DNA of 64,000 nucleotides from Scopulibacillus darangshiensis (GTDB taxonomy: Bacteria; Bacillota; Bacilli; Bacillales; Sporolactobacillaceae): the NCBI RefSeq assembly GCF_004341035.1, contig NZ_SLXK01000016.1, positions 1 through 64,000 of the forward strand, written 5' to 3'. This document shows, in pieces, positions 37,494 to 45,580 of this stretch. A program made the translations under genes and the position numbers. The number at the start of each line of letters is the position of its first letter. Position 1 is the stretch's first letter. The notes below the pieces were generated by a model. The model had not been told where the DNA came from, made no database searches, and saw nothing but the letters and a program-made list of their open reading frames with translations.

Positions 37494-38792
37494 TTGGTAT
37501 CAGTGATTTTAGCGTTAGTTATCTTTTTATCAACTTTGATATTAGTGATTTGGCAGCCCAAAGGCCTTGGGATTGGCTGGACGGCATGCGGCGGGGCAAT
37601 CCTCGCTCTTATTGCCGGAGTGGTGAGTTTTCATGATGTCAGAGCGGTCACTGGCATTGTCTGGAACGCTACGTTCACGTTTGTTGCCATCATAATCATA
37701 TCGCTTATTCTTGATGAAATCGGTTTCTTTGAATGGGCGGCACTCCATATGGCGAGGGCGGCAAAAGGACATGGCGTCAGAATGTTTATCTTCATTACGC
37801 TTCTAGGTGCTATCGTCTCTGCCCTTTTTGCCAATGACGGGGCAGCGCTGATTTTAACGCCAATTGTCCTGGCTATGGTCCGCGCCCTGAATTTCAAAGA
37901 AAAAATGGTTTTGCCTTTTATTATGGCAAGCGGCTTTATTGCGGACACAACATCACTTCCTTTTGTGGTCAGTAACTTGGTGAACATTGTCTCAGCCGAT
38001 TTCTTTAACATTGGCTTTGGCGAATATGTCTCAAGAATGATCATACCGGATCTCTTTGCTTTAGGGGCAAGCATCCTTGTGTTATATCTCTTTTTCAGAA
38101 AAAGCATTCCGAAATGCTATGATCATGACCAATTAAAAGAACCAAGAGATGTTATAAAAGATGAGCGGATGTTCCATCTGTCATGGTATGTTCTCGCCAT
38201 CTTGCTTGCTGGCTATTTCGTTGGCGAGTTGTTCCATATCCCTGTCTCTTTCATTGCAGGGGTAATCGCAGTATTCTTTTTAATCATGGCTAAGGGGAGC
38301 CCAGTTGTTAAAACAAAGCGGGTCATAAAAGGGGCCCCATGGGCTATTGTCTTTTTCTCAATTGGTATGTATGTCGTTGTCTATGGTTTGAAAAATGTCG
38401 GTCTAACCACGGTATTAGCTGATGTGATTCAAGGCGCTGCCCACCAAGGACTTTTCGCAGGTACGGTCGGCATGGGCTTTATTGCTGCTATTCTATCATC
38501 CATTATGAATAACATGCCGACCGTCATGATCGATGCCTTGGCTATTGCTAATACGGATACGAGCGGCATCATGAGAGAAGGACTCATCTATGCCAATGTC
38601 ATTGGTTCAGACTTGGGACCAAAAATCACGCCGATCGGCTCGTTGGCGACATTATTGTGGCTCCATGTTCTATCCAAAAAAGGGGTCAAAATCACATGGG
38701 GCTATTATTTTAAAATCGGCATTCTATTAACAATACCTACCTTATTTATTACTCTAATAGGACTTTACATGTGGCTGTTATTCATTTACTAA
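37494..38792 (+). CDS. arsB: Arsenite efflux pump membrane protein ArsB
   Basis: A 432-residue membrane protein with about eleven or twelve helices, matching the ArsB group: [21 protein letters not shown] and [21 protein letters not shown], with [23 protein letters not shown] near the C-terminus. It would expel arsenite or antimonite. The start is TTG 37494 with AAGGAGG upstream. No arsR, arsC or arsR-like operator is adjacent, so it is unlike a standard ars operon and may be a YdfA-type orphan pump. It abuts the convergent msrA with only two bases between stops. Confidence 0.88.
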   Translation: MVSVILALVIFLSTLILVIWQPKGLGIGWTACGGAILALIAGVVSFHDVRAVTGIVWNATFTFVAIIIISLILDEIGFFEWAALHMARAAKGHGVRMFIFITLLGAIVSALFANDGAALILTPIVLAMVRALNFKEKMVLPFIMASGFIADTTSLPFVVSNLVNIVSADFFNIGFGEYVSRMIIPDLFALGASILVLYLFFRKSIPKCYDHDQLKEPRDVIKDERMFHLSWYVLAILLAGYFVGELFHIPVSFIAGVIAVFFLIMAKGSPVVKTKRVIKGAPWAIVFFSIGMYVVVYGLKNVGLTTVLADVIQGAAHQGLFAGTVGMGFIAAILSSIMNNMPTVMIDALAIANTDTSGIMREGLIYANVIGSDLGPKITPIGSLATLLWLHVLSKKGVKITWGYYFKIGILLTIPTLFITLIGLYMWLLFIY

Positions 38793-38794
38793 AG

Positions 38795-39322
38795 TTACCA
38801 ATTCTTCTGAATGAATTGATTGCGCCCGGATTCTGCACGCTCCTCTTTGTAGCGGTCCGGGTTCTTTTTGTAGAAATGCTGATGATAAGCTTCAGCAGGA
38901 TAGAAGGTGGCAGCAGGGAGGATTTGTGTAACGATCGGTTTATTGAACCGTCCGCTTTTTTCCAAATCAAGCTTCGATTGCTCTGCCATTGCCTTCTGCC
39001 TATCATTATGGTAAAAAATCGCCGTCCTATATTGAGGCCCGCGGTCAAAGAACTGCCCGCCTTCGTCGGTCGGATCAGTTTGCGGCCAATACAATGCAAG
39101 TAGCTCTTCATATGGGAAGACTTCTGGATCGAAGGTGATTTGAACAACCTCATAATGACCTGTTTTTCCTGTACAAACCTCTTCATAAGTAGGGTTCTTA
39201 ACATGTCCCCCAGAATAACCGGAAACCACTTGATGAATGCCGGGCTGCTCGTCAAACGGTTTCACCATACACCAAAAGCAACCTCCCGCAAATGTTGCTT
39301 GTTCAAGGTTTTTATCTTTCAT
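38795..39322 (-). CDS. msrA: Peptide-methionine (S)-S-oxide reductase MsrA
   Basis: Repairs methionine-S-sulfoxide in proteins. The 175-residue protein has the catalytic GCFWC motif at residues 13-17 and the family block [19 protein letters not shown]. No MsrB domain is fused. A GGAGAGG site precedes the ATG at 39322; the TTG two codons upstream (39328) is an alternative start. It is a single gene, convergent with arsB. Confidence 0.93.
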   Translation of the reverse strand: MKDKNLEQATFAGGCFWCMVKPFDEQPGIHQVVSGYSGGHVKNPTYEEVCTGKTGHYEVVQITFDPEVFPYEELLALYWPQTDPTDEGGQFFDRGPQYRTAIFYHNDRQKAMAEQSKLDLEKSGRFNKPIVTQILPAATFYPAEAYHQHFYKKNPDRYKEERAESGRNQFIQKNW

Positions 39323-39448
39323 CGCCAATTTCCTCTCCTTCTGTTCTGTAAGCTTTAGATTATCATAGACATTTTAACGTTGGCAATTATCGCTGCTTGG
39401 CTTTATCATATCAGGTATGGGAATCACATACATAAGGGGGCGACGGTG

Positions 39449-39739
39449 GTGGATGACCGTTATGCGATAACGAAAGAAGAACAAGAGCAGGTTATTTCAA
39501 AGTACTTCACACCGGAAGGAACTTTAGCGCAGTTTCCAAGTAAAGAAAAGAGAAAGATCATTATCCTGAATGAACTCAATAACCGTTGTTTTCAGCCAGG
39601 TAAAGAATACAATGAAAAGGAGATTAATGCTTTGATCAAACCGATTTATTCCGACTTTGTAATGATCAGACGTTATTTAATTGAATATGGTTTTCTTGAC
39701 AGAAAAAAAGATGGGGCAGCTTATTGGGTTAAAGAGTAG
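39449..39739 (+). CDS. DUF2087 domain protein
   Basis: A small protein of about 96 residues with the DUF2087 pattern: FPSKEKRKIIILNELNNRCFQPGKEYNEKEIN, then DFVMIRRYLIEYGFLDRKKDGAAYW. This looks like a winged-helix-type fold used by some regulators. GTG 39449 (or 39446) follows AAGGGGG, while the ORF from 39380 has an unrelated N-terminus and no ribosome binding site. It precedes a DMT exporter by 9 bases and may be cotranscribed or regulate it (inference). Confidence 0.75.
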   Translation: MDDRYAITKEEQEQVISKYFTPEGTLAQFPSKEKRKIIILNELNNRCFQPGKEYNEKEINALIKPIYSDFVMIRRYLIEYGFLDRKKDGAAYWVKE

Positions 39740-39748
39740 GGAGGCACG

Positions 39749-40657
39749 ATGATGGGCAAGCAAAAGGCGTACGGTTTTGCGATCCTAGGTGCCGCGTTGT
39801 GGGGTTTAATTGGCTTATTTGTTAAAGGGCTCTATGAATTCGGTTTTACGCCCTGGGAGGTTGTGGCCATCCGGGTAATCGCGTCCTTCATCATCATGGT
39901 TAGTGCCCTTGGCTTTTTAAATCGTGACCTGTTGAAAATCAAGGCAAAAGACAGCTTTTATTTTATTGGCACTGGGATCATCAGCATTGTCTTTTTTAAC
40001 TGGTGCTATTTTGCTGTGATCGATCAATCTTCTTTATCTCTGGCTGTTATTTTATTGTATACTGGACCCATTTTTGTGGCACTCATCTCCAGGCTGTTAT
40101 TTAAAGAGGCCTTAACACGGTCTAAGCTGACAGCACTGATCAGTACGATCACAGGCTGCGGATTTGTTGTTGGCTTGCTTCCTTTTTTTAAGGTGACTGT
40201 CTCATGGTATGTGCTGCTCGTTGGGCTTGGTTCCGGTTTTTGTTATGCCCTTTACAGTATCTTCGGAAAATATGTCAGCAGCAAGTATTCATCATTGACA
40301 ATCACAACCTATTCCTTTTTATTTGCCAGCCTATTCATGATTCCAGCCGGCGGTTTGTGGGATAAAGCCAGATTATTTTTAAACTGGGAAGTGCTTGCCC
40401 TAAGTATCGGACTCGGCCTTATTCCTACATGTCTTGCCTATATTTTATACACAAACGGCCTGTCATCCATTGAGGCAAGCAAGGCGTCCATTCTCGCCAC
40501 CATTGAACCTGTCGTAGCAATCATACTTGGTGTGACAGTCTTACATGATGCATTTTCAAGCTGGCAGTTCATTGGCATTTTGCTAGTTTTCGTTGCTATC
40601 CTATTAACAACTGAAAGAAAAAAGGCAAATAAAAAATCTGCCATGATCGATTCATAG
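39749..40657 (+). CDS. EamA-family (DMT) transporter
   Basis: A 302-residue protein with ten predicted membrane helices arranged as two EamA repeats, the second with SSIEASKASILATIEPVVAIILG, the hallmark of drug/metabolite exporters. The starting ATG is paired with a second ATG one codon later, and GGGAGG precedes them. The cargo is unknown; relatives export amino acids or metabolites. It follows the DUF2087 gene closely. Confidence 0.88.
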   Translation: MMGKQKAYGFAILGAALWGLIGLFVKGLYEFGFTPWEVVAIRVIASFIIMVSALGFLNRDLLKIKAKDSFYFIGTGIISIVFFNWCYFAVIDQSSLSLAVILLYTGPIFVALISRLLFKEALTRSKLTALISTITGCGFVVGLLPFFKVTVSWYVLLVGLGSGFCYALYSIFGKYVSSKYSSLTITTYSFLFASLFMIPAGGLWDKARLFLNWEVLALSIGLGLIPTCLAYILYTNGLSSIEASKASILATIEPVVAIILGVTVLHDAFSSWQFIGILLVFVAILLTTERKKANKKSAMIDS

Positions 40658-40751
40658 TCTCTATTTCTTCAGTTCAATATATTCTCTAAGCTGCTTTCAT
40701 TACCCCAATTCTTTACGCCAGATCGCATTCCGGAAGCCTTGCTTGGGAAAA

Positions 40752-40962
40752 CTAAATCAAAACTGGAGATGGACACTTTTAGTTTTACCTATAATGAATA
40801 TCGCAAGTTTATCCGGTTTCACAAGGCTTTTTTCTTTCATCTTTAAATTTATCTTTCCACTTTTAGCTGGTACAACCCTAGTCACTATTATTAGTTCTTT
40901 TTGGATTGATAACAAATTACAACGAACAGGAAAAGGTTACAGGCTATCTAATTGAATTGCTT
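40752..40962 (+). other. Degenerate coding region, possibly a broken membrane protein
   Basis: GGAG precedes an ATG at 40770, and the reading frame from it encodes MDTFSFTYNEYRKFIRFHK before stopping at TAA near 40844. A different frame then encodes a hydrophobic segment (FPLLAGTTLVTIISSFWI) and stops near 40953. The two halves together look like one small membrane protein with a frameshift, distantly reminiscent of YcxB-like proteins, but I cannot establish this. Confidence 0.25.
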
Positions 40963-41451
40963 GAAAAGATCAATGTTATTCTATTTCGTATTGAAAATGA
41001 ACTTTTTAGTTTTTCAGACTTAAATTTTTTAACAGGGTTTACCATTTATGAAATCGACGGTAATGTTCTAAGAAAGATCCCTAATGCTGATCATGGGACA
41101 ACTGGCGCAAGTAAAGATGTTATTCCTCTAGATGATGGAAAGTACGAAAATTATGCTTCTGTACGATTAGCAAAGGAAAAGGATAAAACGAAATATACCC
41201 TCCCATTACAACAAGAAGTACGCAACGGTTATTATATTGTTTCATACCGCATGAACATGGGAATAGATCCAAATAAGATATGGATATTTAACTTTCACGT
41301 CAATTCTGAAACTAATGAAATGGCGTGGAATTTGCTACAAAACGATGATATACTTAATGTAAGTGAAGTGTATCGTTTATTCCATGCGTTATGTCTGATA
41401 ATTCTTAGGAATGAAAATGGAATGGAGGAATTTCGCAATGTCAGTTCTTAA
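40906..41451 (+). CDS. Hypothetical protein (about 181 residues)
   Basis: I do not recognise this protein. It is acidic and soluble, with the stretch FLTGFTIYEIDGNVLRKIPN and a C-terminal half with alternating beta-like segments (GYYIVSYRMNMG, KIWIFNFHVN). The TTG start at 40906 lacks a good ribosome binding site, so the N-terminus is uncertain. Its end overlaps the next small ORF by 14 bases, which suggests coupled translation. AT content and codon use are higher in A/T than the flanking transporter gene. Confidence 0.55.
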   Translation: MITNYNEQEKVTGYLIELLEKINVILFRIENELFSFSDLNFLTGFTIYEIDGNVLRKIPNADHGTTGASKDVIPLDDGKYENYASVRLAKEKDKTKYTLPLQQEVRNGYYIVSYRMNMGIDPNKIWIFNFHVNSETNEMAWNLLQNDDILNVSEVYRLFHALCLIILRNENGMEEFRNVSS

Positions 41452-41590
41452 GGAAAAGGTTAGGACCATAGAGTTCCGTTCACAAAAAGAAATAAATAAA
41501 CGCCGTCAACTAGAGCGCGAGCAATCAATCAATAAGGTACATGAAAGGGTAAAAAAAATTCTCAATGGTCAAATAACAGATAATAAATAG
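41438..41590 (+). CDS. Small hypothetical protein (50 residues)
   Basis: GGAGG lies 7 bases before an ATG that opens a 50-codon frame encoding a highly charged, probably helical peptide (MSVLKEKVRTIEFRSQ...). It overlaps the previous ORF and is followed directly by a terminator. No motif recognised. Confidence 0.55.
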   Translation: MSVLKEKVRTIEFRSQKEINKRRQLEREQSINKVHERVKKILNGQITDNK

Positions 41591-41593
41591 GTC

Positions 41594-41626
41594 AAAACCA
41601 AAATACATTTTATATCTTGGTTTTTT
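41594..41626 (+). terminator. Terminator
   Basis: A stem AAAACCAA / TTGGTTTT with a 15-base loop and six T, directly after the 50-residue ORF. Confidence 0.65.
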
Positions 41627-41674
41627 AGGGTAATAACTTTTCTAACAGCATACAATAATTATCAGGTGATCAAC

Positions 41675-41845
41675 ATGAAAAACATAAGCCAAGAAGGCCA
41701 AGATAAGGCAAAAATTATACCGTATAAATCGTTGCCTAAAAGTGTCCAGTTTAAATCAATGAAACAAATTATTGAAGAAAACAGATCGAAAAGAGCAGAC
41801 ATGATTAAGAAGTTAAATAAGAAATGGATGAATAACAAAAGTTAA
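41675..41845 (+). CDS. Small hypothetical protein (56 residues)
   Basis: An AGGTGATC ribosome binding site precedes an ATG that opens a 56-codon frame. The peptide is lysine-rich and probably helical (MKNISQEGQDKAKIIPYKSL..., later KKLNKKWMNNKS). A strong terminator follows 17 bases after the stop. No family recognised; its composition is similar to the preceding 50-residue peptide. Confidence 0.5.
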   Translation: MKNISQEGQDKAKIIPYKSLPKSVQFKSMKQIIEENRSKRADMIKKLNKKWMNNKS

Positions 41846-41862
41846 TCCTGAATAACTTGCAT

Positions 41863-41894
41863 TCGGATCTCTTGAAATTGAGGTCCGATTTTTT
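41863..41894 (+). terminator. Terminator
   Basis: A stem TCGGATCTC / GAGGTCCGA with an 8-base loop and six T. From here to 42397 I see no convincing gene, only a possible 42-residue hydrophobic ORF from TTG 41940 to TAA 42068 that lacks a clear ribosome binding site. Confidence 0.85.
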
Positions 41895-42156
41895 ATTTAT
41901 AATTATGATATTATTATAGTATAAAAGCCGGAAACGCTTTGGGTATATTGGCATTTAGAAGTAAATCAATAATATTATGGTGGATTATATTGGCAGTTAA
42001 TATTACACAAGGACTAGGCTTTGTTATGATTCCATCGTCTTGGGTTCAGCGTAGACTAACAACATAAGCACGTGCGCTTCCTGCGTTACGGAAGCTCCTA
42101 AAGAGGTAAGGCGAAGAATTCGAATTTTTGGCGGAAATAATACATCACGGCTTTTC

Positions 42157-42195
42157 AAAAAACGCATGATACCGAAAAAATCTCATGCGTTTTTG
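42157..42195. terminator. Bidirectional hairpin terminator
   Basis: Arms AAAAACGCATGA / TCATGCGTTTTT are perfectly complementary with a 13-base loop, and both sides have A/T runs. It stands alone in a gene-poor stretch. Confidence 0.75.
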
Positions 42196-42397
42196 CAACT
42201 CAATTAAGGCGCCGACGGCTCAATAGCAGCATATGCGAACGCCCGTCAAAATACTTCCCCAGCACCGGTCAATGGATGATGAAAGCTTTCTACATACATA
42301 TCAATTAGATGCTAGCGAGTATGAAGAGATTTCTAACTTTTTTTCATATATAGAGACAAACCTTTACACCATAATTAGAAATGGAGGCGGAAAATGT

Positions 42398-42661
42398 ATG
42401 CTGACGATTCAATGTACCAAAAAGCTAAGGGATGAATTAAAGATACAACCTCTTAAAGAAGTGGAAAGTAATGATCCCCTATACTCTTGGCATGCTGATC
42501 TGTTTTTAGTTAATCGCAAGAAATGTGTCCTGGTCCTTAATAATAAGACGAGGTATAATTTTGTTCTATATGGCCTAAAAAAGCCGGACTTAAAGAACCT
42601 TGATGAGATTATTATTAAAAATATCGCAGAAAATTTAAAAGCCGACTTAACCGTTTTCTGA
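42398..42661 (+). CDS. DUF6933-like protein, C-terminally short
   Basis: An 87-residue protein beginning MLTIQCTKKLRDELKI, with WHADLFLVNRKKCVLVLNNKTRY as its core, which fits my recollection of DUF6933. Relatives are about 170 residues, so this one seems to lack its C-terminal half; the stop at 42659 may be a truncation. GGAGGCGG lies 7 bases before ATG 42398. The frame is open back to 42233, but that 55-residue extension does not resemble the family. Function unknown. Confidence 0.6.
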   Translation: MLTIQCTKKLRDELKIQPLKEVESNDPLYSWHADLFLVNRKKCVLVLNNKTRYNFVLYGLKKPDLKNLDEIIIKNIAENLKADLTVF

Positions 42662-42737
42662 ATCGTTTTGTGATGCTAAAGTTGCCGGAAACGTATTCAG
42701 GTGACGCCATGAGAAATGCCTTAGCTGGTATTTGACA

Positions 42738-42766
42738 TTGCACATAAATGTAATCTTTTGTATAAT
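42738..42766 (+). promoter_or_regulatory. Sigma-A promoter upstream of the UMP-kinase-like gene
   Basis: TTGCAC and TATAAT are separated by exactly 17 bases. The next annotated gene starts 328 bases downstream, so the transcript would have a long leader containing a 26-codon ORF and a dispersed repeat. Confidence 0.6.
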
Positions 42767-42818
42767 TTAATGAGTTTATATTGACGAAATCAAATTTAGG
42801 GAAGAGGGAGGAGTTCTT

Positions 42819-42899
42819 ATGGCGAAACCCATGGCGTTTTTTCGTTTTACTTATTCCTTTCCGCTTCCTATTTTACTTTTCAGGGACAGGGGCTATTAG
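42819..42899 (+). CDS. Possible 26-codon leader ORF
   Basis: GGGAGGAG lies 5 bases before an ATG that opens a frame of 26 codons (MAKPMAFFRFTYSFPLPILL...), ending in TAG 42897. It is the first ORF after the promoter at 42738. It may be a leader peptide or a chance frame. Confidence 0.3.
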   Translation: MAKPMAFFRFTYSFPLPILLFRDRGY

Positions 42900-42915
42900 C
42901 CTTTGTTCCTTTTTT

Positions 42916-43075
42916 TATACTTTAAGAATGTTTAACGCTAAAGCAAAAAAGCGGAACAAAGTATAAGTGCACTGGCTAAAAAGCGTAACATCCTGTTACA
43001 ACGCAAGTACTTGCACGTCATGTGCGGCGCAACTAAAGCTTTCGCCATTAAAAGCGCGTCAAGTTTTCTTTATGT
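42916..43075. repeat. Dispersed repeat, copy B
   Basis: Bases 42916-42965 match the reverse complement of 19677-19729 apart from a 3-base gap and few substitutions, with the same TATACTTTA / AAAGTATA ends. The following part to 43075 has short inverted repeats (GCGTAACA / TGTTACAACGC, AAGTACTTGCAC) and shares CAACTA, TTCGCCA and AGTTTTCTTTAT with 36181-36232. It occupies the 430-base gap before the UMP-kinase-like gene. Confidence 0.65.
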
Positions 43076-43093
43076 AAAAAAAGGAGGATGATC

Positions 43094-43837
43094 ATGACCA
43101 AATATAAAAGGGTACTGATTAAGTTAAGCGGGGGAGCTTTGGCTGATTCTGATGGGAACAGTTTTGATTCCGATCATCTTAATCATATCGCAAATGAAGT
43201 TTTATCGATTGTCAACATGGGCACTAAAGTCTCGATCCTTGTTGGCGGCGGTAATATTTTCAGGGGAAAGCTTGCCGAAAGATGGGGGATTGACCGGGTT
43301 GAAGCCGACAGTATCGGTACTCTGGGGACGGTTATTAACAGCCTCATGCTTAGAGGTGTATTAAAAAGCAAAACCGACAAGGAAATCCGTGTCATGACCT
43401 CCATACCCGTTTCAACCTTTGCGGAGCCCTACATCCGGCTGCGCGCCATCCACCATTTGGAAAAAGGTTACATTGTAATTTTTGCAGGCGGCAACGGTCA
43501 GCCTTTTGTGACAACCGACTATCCAAGCGTTCAGCGTGCTTTGGAAACAGAATGTGATGCGATCTTTGCTGCCAAACAGGGTGTCGATGGCGTCTTTACA
43601 AGTGACCCCAAACAGGATAACCATGCAAGAATGTACAGGAACCTCAATTATAAAGATGTTGTCCAAAATGATATTCAAATCATGGACCAATCCGCTTTAT
43701 TGCTTGCTCGGGATTACAGCTTGCCTGTCCATATTTTTAATTTCGACAAACCCGGCGTCATGAAGAAACTATGCCAAGGAGAGCACATTGGGACGCTTAT
43801 TAGCCATGAGAAAACACAAATATCTAAAACTAAATAA
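43094..43837 (+). CDS. UMP-kinase-like amino-acid-kinase family protein (PyrH paralogue)
   Basis: A 247-residue protein with the UMP kinase pattern: RVLIKLSGGAL at the start, ILVGGGNIFRG near residue 55, then GTLGTVINSLMLRGVL and the GVFTSDPKQDNHARMY segment. It would phosphorylate UMP to UDP with ATP. It is not in the usual tsf-pyrH-frr context, so it is probably a second copy or has a changed role. Start ATG 43094 follows AAGGAGG by 6 bases; the ATG at 43088 is too close. The yvf operator overlaps its stop codon. Confidence 0.85.
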   Translation: MTKYKRVLIKLSGGALADSDGNSFDSDHLNHIANEVLSIVNMGTKVSILVGGGNIFRGKLAERWGIDRVEADSIGTLGTVINSLMLRGVLKSKTDKEIRVMTSIPVSTFAEPYIRLRAIHHLEKGYIVIFAGGNGQPFVTTDYPSVQRALETECDAIFAAKQGVDGVFTSDPKQDNHARMYRNLNYKDVVQNDIQIMDQSALLLARDYSLPVHIFNFDKPGVMKKLCQGEHIGTLISHEKTQISKTK

Positions 43838-43854
43838 TATGACATTTGTCATAT
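43837..43854 (+). promoter_or_regulatory. Palindromic operator upstream of the yvfRSTU-like operon
   Basis: ATATGACA-TT-TGTCATAT is a perfect 8-bp inverted repeat with a 2-base spacer, and a further TATGAC half-site lies at 43860. Dyads of this form suit NarL/LuxR-type response regulators such as the one encoded at the end of the operon, so autoregulation is a reasonable inference. Confidence 0.6.
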
Positions 43855-43932
43855 CCATTTTATGACGTTTTCTACTGACCCGAATACCATTCCCATCGTA
43901 CAATAAACATATCATGATGGGGGTGAAGAAGG

Positions 43933-44832
43933 TTGGATAGTATTGTCACTTTAAAAGAAATAACGAAGACGTACAGAGCTCAAAAAGCAGTCGATCATGT
44001 CTCATTCTCGATTAACAAAGGTGAAGTTGTTGCCATTCTTGGATCCAATGGAGCCGGAAAGACAACGACAGTCATGATGATGCTTGGTTTACTGGCGCCA
44101 ACCCACGGGACCGTTCAGCTTTTTAATAAAGATCCAAGGAGTAAGGCGGTTCGGGAAAAGATTGGGGCGATGTTGCAGGAAGTCAGTGTCATGGATGGCC
44201 TTAAGGTCAAAGAGCTGCTCCAGCTATTCCGCAGTTACTATCCTAATCCGTTGACCGTGGAAGAATTAATCAATTTAACAGGCTTAGAAGAAGCTGATTT
44301 AAAAAAGAGGACTGAAAAGCTTTCAGGCGGGCAAAAACGAAGGCTGGGATTTGCATTAGCGCTGGCAGGAAACCCGGATTTATTATTTTTTGATGAACCC
44401 ACTGTTGGGATGGATATTACCGCACGCGGGCGATTTTGGGATACCATTCGCACTTTCGCAAAGGCTGGCAAAACAATCATTTTCACGACTCATTATTTGC
44501 AGGAAGCTGATGACTCAGCGGAGAGAATCATTTTATTTAATAAAGGCGCCGTTGTTATGGATGGCACACCGCAAGAAGTCAAACAAAAGCTTTCAAAGAA
44601 ATCCGTCTCATTTATAACAGATGACGAGGTGCCGCTTAAGGTGTATGAGCAGCTTCCGAAAGTGACCCATGTCTATCGAAAAAGAGAACGGGTTTATCTT
44701 AATACAGATGATACGGATGCTGTGATCAAAGCATTGATAAAAGAAGACTATAACATGAGCCATATTCAGATTGAACAAGGCCGGCTAGAAGAGGCATTCG
44801 AGCAGTTAGTGGCTGGTAGGGAGGTATTGTAA
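43933..44832 (+). CDS. yvfR: ABC transporter ATP-binding protein, YvfR-like
   Basis: A 299-residue ATPase with Walker A GSNGAGKTTT near residue 38, signature LSGGQKRRLG and Walker B LLFFDEPTVGMD. It drives an ABC-2 type exporter with the next gene. TTG 43933 follows a G-rich ribosome binding site. The order ATPase, permease, histidine kinase, response regulator equals B. subtilis yvfR-yvfS-yvfT-yvfU. Cargo unknown; such BceAB/LiaRS-like modules often answer to membrane-active compounds. Confidence 0.87.
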   Translation: MDSIVTLKEITKTYRAQKAVDHVSFSINKGEVVAILGSNGAGKTTTVMMMLGLLAPTHGTVQLFNKDPRSKAVREKIGAMLQEVSVMDGLKVKELLQLFRSYYPNPLTVEELINLTGLEEADLKKRTEKLSGGQKRRLGFALALAGNPDLLFFDEPTVGMDITARGRFWDTIRTFAKAGKTIIFTTHYLQEADDSAERIILFNKGAVVMDGTPQEVKQKLSKKSVSFITDDEVPLKVYEQLPKVTHVYRKRERVYLNTDDTDAVIKALIKEDYNMSHIQIEQGRLEEAFEQLVAGREVL

Positions 44833-44833
44833 A

Positions 44834-45571
44834 ATGGGCGTCTTAGGGATGCAAGTTAAGATGGAGATTTTAAGAATACTCAGAAACCCCTATTTTGTTT
44901 TTTGGTCACTGTTCATGCCCATTTTATTTTATTTCATCTTTACTAAAATAGTTAATACAGGTGCCGCCGATCAATCACAATGGCAGGCGCATTATCTCAT
45001 GTCCATGGCATCTTTCAGCGTGATGGGGTCAGCCATCATGACACTTGGCATTCGGATGGTTCAGGAACGAACACAAGGATGGTCGACATTTGTTCGGATA
45101 ACACCACTTTCTGGCAGTGTTTATTTTTTCGCCAAAATGTCAGGTCAGATGGTGATTCATATCCTTTCGATCATCGTTATTTTCATTGCCGGAGCTTTGA
45201 TTAACAGTGTATCGCTGTCTTTGATGGCATGGATCGGATCTGGGCTGTGGCTCCTGATTGCCTCCCTGCCATTTCTCGGACTCGGTATATTGGTTGGAAC
45301 AATGAAAAGAGTTGATACGGCAGCTGGTGTGAGCAATGTCGTGTATATGCTACTCGCGATCACTGGAGGGCTGTGGTTCCCAATGGATATCCTCCCACAT
45401 TTCATACAGGCGATTGGCAAATGGCTGCCGGCCTATAATTTTGGCAATGGCGCATGGGCGATTGTCGAAGGGAAAACACCGAATCTGAGCAATATTTTGA
45501 TTTTAACAGCATATCTGATTCTGTTCATGATAATATCAAATTATATTAGAAAAAAACAGGAGGCGGTGTAG
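44834..45571 (+). CDS. yvfS: ABC-2 type transporter permease, YvfS-like
   Basis: A 245-residue membrane protein with six predicted helices, of the ABC-2 exporter type; ITGGLWFPMDILPHFIQAIGKWLPAYNF is the family signature near the C-terminus. It starts one base after the ATPase stop, implying translational coupling, and pairs with it as an exporter. Confidence 0.87.
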   Translation: MGVLGMQVKMEILRILRNPYFVFWSLFMPILFYFIFTKIVNTGAADQSQWQAHYLMSMASFSVMGSAIMTLGIRMVQERTQGWSTFVRITPLSGSVYFFAKMSGQMVIHILSIIVIFIAGALINSVSLSLMAWIGSGLWLLIASLPFLGLGILVGTMKRVDTAAGVSNVVYMLLAITGGLWFPMDILPHFIQAIGKWLPAYNFGNGAWAIVEGKTPNLSNILILTAYLILFMIISNYIRKKQEAV

Positions 45572-45580
45572 CCCTATACA

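Noticed and set aside
37494-38792. Complete arsenic resistance operon
   Set aside because: Only the ArsB-type pump is present; the flanking genes are an aldo/keto reductase and msrA, with no arsR or arsC.
38782-39255. 157-codon ORF in another frame over msrA
   Set aside because: Fully overlaps msrA, whose motifs are clear, and has no family features.
41940-42068. 42-codon hydrophobic ORF
   Set aside because: It could be a small membrane peptide, but the TTG start has no convincing ribosome binding site, so it is mentioned only as a possibility.
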